In this document: piece after piece, positions 47,847 to 55,142 of the stretch | Position numbering within the stretch: position 1 is the stretch's first letter | Layout: each line of letters starts with the position of its first letter | NCBI RefSeq assembly: GCF_028747205.1 | Contig: NZ_CP112880.1 | Location: 4,588,001-4,652,000, forward strand | DNA length: 64,000 nucleotides | Source of the DNA: Streptomyces sp. CA-278952 | GTDB taxonomy: Bacteria > Actinomycetota > Actinomycetes > Streptomycetales > Streptomycetaceae | Direction of reading: 5' to 3' | The notes under the pieces: generated by a model | Database searches by the model: none | What the model saw: the letters and a program-made list of their open reading frames with translations, nothing else | What the model was told of the DNA's origin: nothing | Program-made: the position numbers and the translations under genes

Positions 47847-50828
47847 GTGGCTGAAAACCACCGGATGCAGGGGATGGGCGGAACGATGACGACCGGCGTC
47901 GACAGCGAGAGACCGGGCACGGGCGCGGGTGCCCGTTCCGAGGCCCTCCAGGGTGGCCCGGAAGCGGCCCGCGAGGACTTCGAGGACTTCGAGGACTTCG
48001 AGGTCTTCCGCGACGACTGGGGGATACCGCACCTGCGGGCCGCCGACGCCCTCGCCCTGGCCCGCGCCCAGGGGCACGTCACCGCCCTCGACCGGGCCTG
48101 GCAACTGGAGACCGAGCGGCACCGGTTGCTCGGTACCAGCGCCTCCGGTCTCGGTGCGGAAGCCGTCGACTGGGACCGGTTCGTCCGGCGGGCCCGGATC
48201 GCCGACACCGCCCGCCGCTGCTTCGACCGCCTCGCGCCGGAGACCGCCGCCTGGGTGCGGGCGTACGTCGACGGCGTCAACGACGGCCTCGCCGGAGGGG
48301 CCGCCCGCGCACCCGAGTTCGCCGCGGTGGGCCTGGCCCCGGGCCGCTGGGAGCCCTGGACCCCGCTCGGCGTCTGGCTCTCCACGCACATCCTGTTCGC
48401 CGGTTTCCCGACCAAACTCTGGCGCGAAGAGGTCGCCCGCCGGCTCGGCGACGACCGGATGACCCTCTTCGCGACCGACGGCCCCGGCACCGCCGGCAGC
48501 AACGGCTGGCTGCTCACCGGCGCCCGCACCGCCACCGGGGCCCCGCTCCTCGCGGGCGACCCGCACCGCTTCATCGAGGCCCCCGGCGTCTACCAGCAGA
48601 TCCGGCTCGCCTGCCCCGAGTTCGACGTCGTCGGCCTCGCGGTCCCCGGCATCCCCGGCATCGCCCACTTCGGGCACAGCGGCGGCGTCGCCTGGGCGAT
48701 CACCAACGCCATGGCCGACTACCAGGACCTCTACCGGGAGCGGTTGCGCCGCACCCCGGACGGCGGGGTGGAGGCGCTCGGCCCGGACGGCTGGCGCCGG
48801 GCCCACGCCCACACCGAGACGATCGAGGTGGCGGGGGCGGACCCGGAGACGGTCGAGGTGATCGAGACGGACCGGGGACCGCTGATCATCGGCGGCCCGG
48901 ACGGTTGCCCGGGCGGCGGGGTGGACGGCGGCCCGGGCGGTGGCCACGGCGGTGGCCCGGACGCCGACGCCTCCGCCGAGGGCCTCTCCATCAGCCTCCG
49001 CCACCCGCCCCGCGTCACCGGCGAGTTGGGTTTCGATGTGCTGCCCGCCCTGCTCCGGGCCCGTACGGTCGCCGACCTCGACGCCGCCCTCGACCGCTGG
49101 GTCGAACCGGTCAACGTGGTCCTGGCCGCCGACACCGCCGGCGGCGCCCTGCACCGGGTCGCCGGACACGTCCCGGTGCGCCCGTACGCCAACCGGCTGC
49201 GGGTCGTCCCCGCCGAGGACCCCACGTACGCCTGGCGCGAGGGCCGGGCCGCACCCCTGCCCCGTACCGAGGCGGTCGGCCCCGACGGGATCGCCGTGAT
49301 GGCCAATGAGCGCGGCCTCGCCGCCCCGCTCGGGGTGGAGTTCGCGCCCCGGCACCGGGCCCGCCGCATCCGGGAGCTGCTCGCCGCACGCACGGACTGG
49401 TCGCCCGCCGCTCTGGCCGCCGTCCACACCGACACCCTCCTCGCCTCGTCCCGCCCCCTGCTGTCCCTGCTGGCCCGGTCCCCCGGCCTCGGCCCGGCCG
49501 CGAGACGCCTCCGGGACCGGCTGCTGCGCTGGGACCGCCACATGGACGCGCACAGCACCGACGCGACCCTCTATGCCCGCCTCCGCACCGACGTCGTCCA
49601 CCGGCTGGCCGGCCACCCCGCCCTGAAGGGCGTCACCGGCGCGGCCGACCCGTGGCGCTCGGCCGCCCACCCGGCGCTCTTCCGCCCCTGGCTCGCCGCC
49701 GTCCCCCGCATCGGCTACGCCCTGGAGAGCCTGCTCACCGTCGGACTCCTGACCTACGAGGACCGGCTGGCGCTGGTCGCGGCCTCGGCCGAGGCCGTCG
49801 CCGCGGCGGCCGAGGAGACTCCGCCCGGCCCGTGGGGCGAGCAGCACCGGCTGTCCCCCTGGCAGGCCCTGCCGGACCTCACGCCCGACGACGAGGAGGC
49901 CCGGCCGGGGCTCGCGGGCGACCACGACTGCGTGCTGTCCACCTCCGCCGTCCCCGGCGTCACCGACCTGTTCGCCCGGGGCCCGGCCGCCCGTTACGTC
50001 TGGGACCTGGCCCGCCGCGAGGACAGCCGGTGGGTCGTACCGTTCGGCGCGTCCGGAGTCCCCGGATCCGCCCACCACCGCGACCAGACGCCGCTGTGGG
50101 CGCGGGGCGCGCTCATCCCGGTCGTCACGGACTGGAACCTGCTGCACCCGACGACCCGCCACCCGGAGGAGCCCCCCGCCATGACCGCCGCCGCCAACAC
50201 CGCCGCCGCCACCGCCAACATCGCCGCCGCCGACCCCACCGCCGCCGACCCCACCGTCCCGGCCCTCCGCGCGGCCGTCCACGAGCAGAAGGTCGAGGGC
50301 TTCGGGACGGTGCGCCTGGTCCCCGTCGACCCCGAGGCCGACGCGGACCTGCTGCACGGCTGGGTCACCGAGGAGCGGGCCCGGTTCTGGGGCATGGGCG
50401 GCCACACCCGCGAACAGGTCCGGGACATCTACGAGTTCGTCGGCTCGCTGCCCACGCACCACGCCTACCTCGCCCTGCGCGACGGGGTCCCGGCCGCGCT
50501 CTTCCAGACGTACGAGCCGGACGCCGACCCGGTCGGCGAGTGCTACGACGTACGCCCCGGCGACTTCGGCGTCCACCTGCTGATCGCGCCCGCCGAGGGC
50601 GAGGGAGCGGTGAGGGGGCACACGGAGGCCCTCCTCGCCGCGTTCATCGGCTTCGTCTTCGGCGACCCGGCCCGTCTGCGGGTCGTCGCCGAGCCCGACG
50701 CCCGCAACGAGAAGGCCCTCGCCCGGATGGTCCGGGCCGGATTCGAGCTGGGCCCGGAGATCGTGAAGCCGGAGAAGACGGCCCGGCTGGCGTTCCTGAC
50801 GCGGGAGGCCGCGCTGCGACTCGCCTGA
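47847..50828 (+). CDS. Penicillin acylase-type Ntn hydrolase fused to an IucB/AlcB-type GNAT domain
   Basis: A 993-codon frame joining two enzymes. Residues about 50-775 are a penicillin acylase family Ntn hydrolase: the self-cleavage site and nucleophile lie in GTAGSNGWLL (Ser about 218), followed by GDPHRFIEAPGVYQQIRL. There is no signal peptide, unlike most secreted acylases. Residues about 800-990 are a siderophore-type acyltransferase (VRLVPVDPEADADLLHGWV, then VGECYDVRPGDFGVHLLIAP). An iron box lies 18 bp upstream of GTG 47847; starts at 47865 or 47886 are possible. It probably acylates or deacylates a hydroxamate siderophore or its precursor. ATG 50181 behind GGAGGAG could also give the GNAT alone. 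Confidence 0.75.
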   Translation: MAENHRMQGMGGTMTTGVDSERPGTGAGARSEALQGGPEAAREDFEDFEDFEVFRDDWGIPHLRAADALALARAQGHVTALDRAWQLETERHRLLGTSASGLGAEAVDWDRFVRRARIADTARRCFDRLAPETAAWVRAYVDGVNDGLAGGAARAPEFAAVGLAPGRWEPWTPLGVWLSTHILFAGFPTKLWREEVARRLGDDRMTLFATDGPGTAGSNGWLLTGARTATGAPLLAGDPHRFIEAPGVYQQIRLACPEFDVVGLAVPGIPGIAHFGHSGGVAWAITNAMADYQDLYRERLRRTPDGGVEALGPDGWRRAHAHTETIEVAGADPETVEVIETDRGPLIIGGPDGCPGGGVDGGPGGGHGGGPDADASAEGLSISLRHPPRVTGELGFDVLPALLRARTVADLDAALDRWVEPVNVVLAADTAGGALHRVAGHVPVRPYANRLRVVPAEDPTYAWREGRAAPLPRTEAVGPDGIAVMANERGLAAPLGVEFAPRHRARRIRELLAARTDWSPAALAAVHTDTLLASSRPLLSLLARSPGLGPAARRLRDRLLRWDRHMDAHSTDATLYARLRTDVVHRLAGHPALKGVTGAADPWRSAAHPALFRPWLAAVPRIGYALESLLTVGLLTYEDRLALVAASAEAVAAAAEETPPGPWGEQHRLSPWQALPDLTPDDEEARPGLAGDHDCVLSTSAVPGVTDLFARGPAARYVWDLARREDSRWVVPFGASGVPGSAHHRDQTPLWARGALIPVVTDWNLLHPTTRHPEEPPAMTAAANTAAATANIAAADPTAADPTVPALRAAVHEQKVEGFGTVRLVPVDPEADADLLHGWVTEERARFWGMGGHTREQVRDIYEFVGSLPTHHAYLALRDGVPAALFQTYEPDADPVGECYDVRPGDFGVHLLIAPAEGEGAVRGHTEALLAAFIGFVFGDPARLRVVAEPDARNEKALARMVRAGFELGPEIVKPEKTARLAFLTREAALRLA
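47973..48008. repeat. 9-bp tandem repeat in the acylase gene
   Basis: gaggacttc three times and a variant fourth copy (gaggtcttc), in frame, encoding EDFEDFEDFEVF just before the acylase domain. Confidence 0.8.
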
Positions 50829-50859
50829 GCGCCCGACGGGTCGCCTGGCGCACAGGGCC

Positions 50860-51342
50860 CTACGGGGCCGGGTCCGCCCCGTCGGGGTGCAGCGCGCCGC
50901 CCGGCCGGAACAGCCGCTTGGCCACCGCGTGCCCGGCCTGCGCCGCCATCCGGAACCACGGCTCCGCCGCCGCCAACCCCTCGCGCTGCTCGACCAGGCG
51001 GCCCAGCTCCCACATCGACTCCACGTCGCCGGCCCGCACCGCCTGCCTCAGCAGCCGCTCGGCCGTGTCGGGGCGCCCCTCGGCCCGCGCGGTCAGCGCG
51101 AGCGCCCGCAGCCCCCGCACGGCCCGGGCGTCCCCGGCAGCGGCCGCCGCCGCGAGCTTCCCCGGATCGACGGGGCGGCGGGAACGGCTCCGGAACAGCA
51201 GCAGGATCCCGAGCACCCACATGATCCAGCTCAGGCTGATCAGCGTGCCGTTGCCGGTGACGACCCCGGTCAGGCTCAGCGCGCCGCCCGCAGGCAACAG
51301 GAAGTACCCCAGCCCCGGCCCCAGCCCCAGTCCCGGCCCCAT
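50860..51342 (-). CDS. Membrane-anchored Sel1/TPR-like protein
   Basis: A 160-residue protein with one or two N-terminal hydrophobic helices (LGYFLLPAGGALSLTGVVTG and LISLSWIMWVLGILLLF) and a helical-repeat tail: DTAERLLRQAVRAGDVESMWELGRLVEQREGLAAAEPWFRMAAQAGHAVA, which fits Sel1-like/TPR spacing. It may be a scaffold or assembly protein; function unknown. ATG 51342 has GGAGAGGAG upstream. It converges on the acylase-GNAT gene and diverges from an LLM gene. Confidence 0.65.
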   Translation of the reverse strand: MGPGLGLGPGLGYFLLPAGGALSLTGVVTGNGTLISLSWIMWVLGILLLFRSRSRRPVDPGKLAAAAAAGDARAVRGLRALALTARAEGRPDTAERLLRQAVRAGDVESMWELGRLVEQREGLAAAEPWFRMAAQAGHAVAKRLFRPGGALHPDGADPAP

Positions 51343-51462
51343 CGCAACTCCTCTCCGTCCGCTCCCGACGCACACGGACGACGGTCTCGGATTTCCTTGT
51401 CGTACGGCATACCTTGGCCCTTCGCACGCATGACGCGCTGACGGACGACGGAGGTGTTCTCG

Positions 51463-52308
51463 ATGCGGATCTCCACAACGATCTTCCTCACCGACGAGAC
51501 GGTGACCCCGGTCAGGCTCGCCCGCGAGCTGGAACAGCGGGGGTTCGGCGGGCTGTATCTGCCCGAGCACACGCACATCCCGGTGATCCGCAGCACGCCG
51601 TACCCGATGGGCGGCGAGCTGCCCCGGGAGTACGGCCGCACCCTGGACCCGTTCGTCGCCCTCGGCCAGGCCGCCGCCGTCACCGAGCGCCTCGCCCTGG
51701 GCACCGGCATCACCCTGGTCGCCCAGCACGACCCGATCGACCTGGCCAAACAGGCGGCCACCCTGGACCACCTCTCCGGCGGCCGGTTCACCCTCGGCGT
51801 CGGCTACGGCTGGAACGTCGAGGAGGCCGCCGACCACGGGGTCGAGTGGTCGACGCGCCGGGAGCTGGGGCGGGACCGGATGGCCCTGATGCGGGCCCTG
51901 TGGGCGGACGAGCCGACCGGGTACGAGGGCGCGTTCGGCTCCGTACAGGCGAGCGAGGCGCACCCGAAGCCGGCCCAGCGGCCGCGCGGACCGGTCAACG
52001 GCCCGCGCACCCTGATCGGCGGCGGGGCGGGCCCGAAACTGTTCGCGCACATCGTGGAGTACGCGGACGGCTGGCTGCCCATCGGCGGCGGGGGCCTCAC
52101 CGAGTCCCTGCCGAAGCTGCGGACGGCCTGGGAGCAGGCCGGGCGCGACCCGAAGGGCCTCCAGGTGGTGCCGTACGCGGTGCTGCCCAGCCCGGGGAAG
52201 CTCGCCCACTACGCGGAGCTGGGCATCGAGGAGGTCGTGCTCCAGCTGCCCCCGGCGGACGAGGCGCAGGTCCTGCGGACGCTGGACGGCTACGCCGCGT
52301 ACCTCTGA
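51463..52308 (+). CDS. LLM-class F420-dependent oxidoreductase (TIGR03619-like)
   Basis: A 281-residue LLM enzyme. Segments: [62 protein letters not shown] and the C-terminal FAHIVEYADGWLPIGGGGL. This pattern is typical of F420-dependent members. Substrate unknown. ATG 51463 follows GGAGG with 8-nt spacing. The final codons (AYL-stop) are the first copy of a 20-22-bp tandem repeat that continues into the intergenic region. Confidence 0.85.
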   Translation: MRISTTIFLTDETVTPVRLARELEQRGFGGLYLPEHTHIPVIRSTPYPMGGELPREYGRTLDPFVALGQAAAVTERLALGTGITLVAQHDPIDLAKQAATLDHLSGGRFTLGVGYGWNVEEAADHGVEWSTRRELGRDRMALMRALWADEPTGYEGAFGSVQASEAHPKPAQRPRGPVNGPRTLIGGGAGPKLFAHIVEYADGWLPIGGGGLTESLPKLRTAWEQAGRDPKGLQVVPYAVLPSPGKLAHYAELGIEEVVLQLPPADEAQVLRTLDGYAAYL

Positions 52309-52380
52309 CGGTCACCGCGTACCTCTCACGGTCACACCGCGTACCTCTCACGGTCACACCGCGTACCTCCGGCGGTCACG
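52295..52380. repeat. 20-22-bp tandem repeat spanning the end of the LLM gene
   Basis: Four units of ccgcgtacctct(g/c)acggtca(ca) at 52295-52314, 52315-52336, 52337-52358 and 52359-52380, the last degenerate. Units 2 and 3 are identical. Unit 1 encodes the last residues and the stop codon of the LLM protein. Confidence 0.85.
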
Positions 52381-52528
52381 CCGAGTACCGCCGAGGAGGG
52401 GGGCCCGGGGCCGCCGGTGCAACCGGGCGCGCCCACAGGGCATCCTTGTTCATCGGGGAACGCATACGCGGGCCCGGTCGGCGGGCACCCCGCCGTGCGG
52501 ACCGGAGCCCGCCCGGGTGGGGAGTGGA

Positions 52529-54013
52529 ATGAACAGGCCGTTGCGGCACATAGCCATCTTCTGCGGGCTGCTGGTGCTGGCCCTGCTGCTGCGGGCGAAC
52601 TGGCTCCAGCACGTCGACCGCCAGGAGCTGGCCCAGCACGAGAAGAACGCCCGGGTGCGATTCGAGCGGTTCGCCACCCCGCGCGGCGACATCATCGTCG
52701 GCGGCAAGGCGATCACCGGATCGAAGGAGACCGAGAGCCGGGACTACGCGTTCCTCCGGACCAACAAGGACGGTGCGATGTACGCGCCCGTCACCGGGTA
52801 CGCCTCCCAGTCCCGGGGCACCTCGCTGCTGGAGCGGACCTACGACAGCGTCCTCAGCGGCCAGGACGACCGGTTCGCCTTCCGGCACGCCAAGGACATC
52901 CTGACGGGGCAGCCCCGGCGCGGCGGCGACGTGATCACCACCATCGACGCCAAGGCGCAGAAGGCGGCCTACAAGGGGCTCACCGACCTGGGCGCCCGGG
53001 GCGCGGTGGTCGCCCTGGACCCGCGCACCGGCAAGGTGCTGTCCCTGGTCTCCACGCCCTCGTACGACCCCGAGACCTTCGCCGGGATCTCGTTCAAGGA
53101 GAGCGACCGCTTCACGGCGCTGGAGAAGAAGAAGGGCAAGCCGCTGGCCAACCGGCCGCTGCGCGAGACCTACCCGCCCGGCTCCACCTTCAAGATCCTC
53201 ACGGCCGCCGCGGCGCTGGAGCACGGTGTGGTCACGGACGTGGACGCCAAGACGGACGCGGTCTCGCCGTATCCCCTCCCGCTCTCCACCAACAAGATCG
53301 GCAGCGAGGCGGGCGACGCGGTGTGCAACAAGGCGTCGATGAAGACCGCCATGCAGTACTCCTGCAACAACGTCTTCCTCGACGCGGCGTCCGAACTGGG
53401 CGAGGACCGGATGCGGGAGACGGCGGAGAAGTTCGGCTTCAACGAGGATGTGTACGCGGAGGAGTTCGGCGACATGCTCGCCACGAAGAGCCTCTACCCG
53501 CAGAAGCTCGACAAGCCCGGTACGGCCCTCACCGGCATGGGCCAGGGCAGTCTCACCAGCACCCCGATGCAGATGGCGATGGTCACGGCGGCCCTCGCCA
53601 ACGACGGCAAGCTGATGCAGCCCTACATCGTCGACGAGCTGCGCGGCCCGGACCTCTCCACGCTGGAGAAGAACGAGCCGATGGAGATGAGCCAGGCCGT
53701 CTCGTCCGAGACGGCGAAGAAGGTCCAGGAGATGATGGAGTACACCGCGAAGGAGGGCAGCGCCAAGCGCGCCCTGATCGACGGTGTGACGGTCGGCGGC
53801 AAGACGGGCACCGCCCAGCGCGGCGTGAACGTCCGCGACGAGGTCCCGTACGGCTGGTTCGTCAGCTACGGCAAGAAGGACGACGGCCGTTCGGTCGCGG
53901 TCGCCGTGTTCATCGACCCGACGGACATGGACATCTCCCGCTCCGACATCTCGGGCGGCCGCCTCGGCGCCCCGATCGCGAAGAGCGTGATGCAGGCGGT
54001 GCTGGGGAACTAG
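52529..54013 (+). CDS. Class B penicillin-binding protein (transpeptidase)
   Basis: A 494-residue membrane-anchored D,D-transpeptidase of the FtsI/PbpA type. One N-terminal helix (IAIFCGLLVLALLLRANWL) anchors it; the dimerisation region follows, then the catalytic motifs: SxxK in PPGSTFKIL, SxN in QYSCNNVF and KTG in GGKTGTAQRG. It cross-links peptidoglycan outside the membrane. It is not next to rodA/ftsW here, so it is probably one of the extra Streptomyces class B enzymes active in particular growth or sporulation stages. ATG 52529 has GGGGAG 5 nt upstream. Confidence 0.9.
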   Translation: MNRPLRHIAIFCGLLVLALLLRANWLQHVDRQELAQHEKNARVRFERFATPRGDIIVGGKAITGSKETESRDYAFLRTNKDGAMYAPVTGYASQSRGTSLLERTYDSVLSGQDDRFAFRHAKDILTGQPRRGGDVITTIDAKAQKAAYKGLTDLGARGAVVALDPRTGKVLSLVSTPSYDPETFAGISFKESDRFTALEKKKGKPLANRPLRETYPPGSTFKILTAAAALEHGVVTDVDAKTDAVSPYPLPLSTNKIGSEAGDAVCNKASMKTAMQYSCNNVFLDAASELGEDRMRETAEKFGFNEDVYAEEFGDMLATKSLYPQKLDKPGTALTGMGQGSLTSTPMQMAMVTAALANDGKLMQPYIVDELRGPDLSTLEKNEPMEMSQAVSSETAKKVQEMMEYTAKEGSAKRALIDGVTVGGKTGTAQRGVNVRDEVPYGWFVSYGKKDDGRSVAVAVFIDPTDMDISRSDISGGRLGAPIAKSVMQAVLGN

Positions 54014-54086
54014 CAGGTGCCCGGTAGCCGGCCCGCCCGGCGTTCGAGGACGGAACCCTTGCTCCGGGGCGCCGGAGGGCGGAGGG

Positions 54087-54150
54087 GGCCGTCAGCTGGG
54101 CGGGCCGTCCGCCGGGCGGGCCGTCAGCCGGGCGGGCCGTCAGCCGGGCG
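54087..54150. repeat. 16-bp tandem repeat between the PBP and HAD genes
   Basis: Four 16-bp units of ggccgtcagccgggcg (54087-54102, 54103-54118, 54119-54134, 54135-54150), the last two identical. No gene overlaps it. Confidence 0.85.
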
Positions 54151-54199
54151 GGCCGGGAACGCCACGCACCGACCGGAGGCCACCGCACCAGCCGTGAGG

Positions 54200-54934
54200 T
54201 CACCGCACCGACCGCAGCGTCCCCCGCCGCACCACCTTGGCCCCCTCGCCCGACGGCGGGTCCGACGAGTCCGACACGGCCGACGTGTCGGGCCCGCCCA
54301 CCCCCGGCAGGCCCACCAGCTCCGTCAGCGCGTCGATGCGGAAGTCCGCCGTCTCCACCACGTCCGGGTGCTCCGCCCACCAGTGCCCGTACGGGCCCCG
54401 TCGCAGGTGCGCCGTCCGCATCCCCGCCGCCGCGGCCGGGAACAGGTCCTCCGCCGGGTGGTCGCCCACGTACAGCGTCGCCTCCGGGGCCGCGCCCGCC
54501 ACCTCGGCCACCCGCGCGAAGAAATCCGGGTCCGGCTTCCGGGCGCCCCACTCGTCCGAGGTGACCACCAGATCGACGGGCAGGTCCAGGCCCCGCAGCA
54601 GCTCCCCGGCCCGGACCGTGCCGTTCCCCGCCACCACGATCCGGATACCCGCGGCCCGCAGCTCGCCCAGCGCGGGCCGGACGTCCTGGTAGAGGTCCGA
54701 CTCGTCGAGGTGCTCTCCGCGCCCGGCGGCGGCCCGCGCGCGGTAGGCCTCCTCGACGTCCATGTCGGGCCGCAGGACGCGCAGCGCGTCCGTGGCCTCG
54801 CGGCCCTGGGCGACGGCCGCGCCCACCAGCGCACTGAGCGTGTGCGGTGGTACGCCGAGCCAGTTGGCCCAGGACGCCCAGTGCCGGTCGTCGCGTACGA
54901 GGGTTTCGCCGATGTCGAGGACGATCGTTTCCAT
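54200..54934 (-). CDS. HAD superfamily phosphatase
   Basis: A 244-residue haloacid-dehalogenase-type hydrolase. Motif I is degenerate: [11 protein letters not shown] has a Gly at the usual second-Asp position (LDIGETL rather than DxDGT), a variation seen in some HAD proteins; motif II is in VVAGNGT, the motif III Lys in [10 protein letters not shown] and motif IV in [13 protein letters not shown]. The cap is helical (C1). Substrate unknown. ATG 54934 directly follows an alternative GTG at 54937. It diverges from fbiC. The C-terminal 30 residues are Gly/Ser-rich and probably disordered. Confidence 0.8.
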   Translation of the reverse strand: METIVLDIGETLVRDDRHWASWANWLGVPPHTLSALVGAAVAQGREATDALRVLRPDMDVEEAYRARAAAGRGEHLDESDLYQDVRPALGELRAAGIRIVVAGNGTVRAGELLRGLDLPVDLVVTSDEWGARKPDPDFFARVAEVAGAAPEATLYVGDHPAEDLFPAAAAGMRTAHLRRGPYGHWWAEHPDVVETADFRIDALTELVGLPGVGGPDTSAVSDSSDPPSGEGAKVVRRGTLRSVR

Positions 54935-54953
54935 CACCGTTCCGACACTAAGC

Positions 54954-55142
54954 GTGAGAACGCCGTCGGCGGGGTCTCATCCGGGTGAGTCGGCACGCAC
55001 GAGTGACCACGGGCACGACCATGGGCACGACCACAGGCATGATCACGAGCATGGTCATGGGCATGTCGCGACCGGTGATTCCTCGACAAGCGACCCCCGA
55101 GGCCCTGGTCCGGCGCGCGCAGCTCGCTCGTATGCTCGGTTC
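54954..55142 (+). other. His/Asp/Gly-rich open frame in phase with fbiC
   Basis: Between the HAD gene and fbiC the plus-strand frame of fbiC is open from at least GTG 54954. Bases 55005-55064 encode [20 protein letters not shown]. Codons alternate CAC/CAT and GAC/GAT, so the amino-acid pattern, not just a DNA repeat, is kept. It could be an N-terminal metal-binding extension, a lost metal-binding gene or chance. No ribosome binding site supports translation. Confidence 0.35.

Noticed and set aside
47847..50180. Penicillin acylase domain as a beta-lactam resistance or production enzyme
   Set aside because: The iron box, the SIP neighbour and the siderophore-type GNAT fusion argue for siderophore-related acyl chemistry; no beta-lactam genes are nearby apart from an ordinary PBP.
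52295..54150. Tandem repeats as CRISPR arrays
   Set aside because: Units are directly adjacent without spacers, so these are simple tandem repeats.
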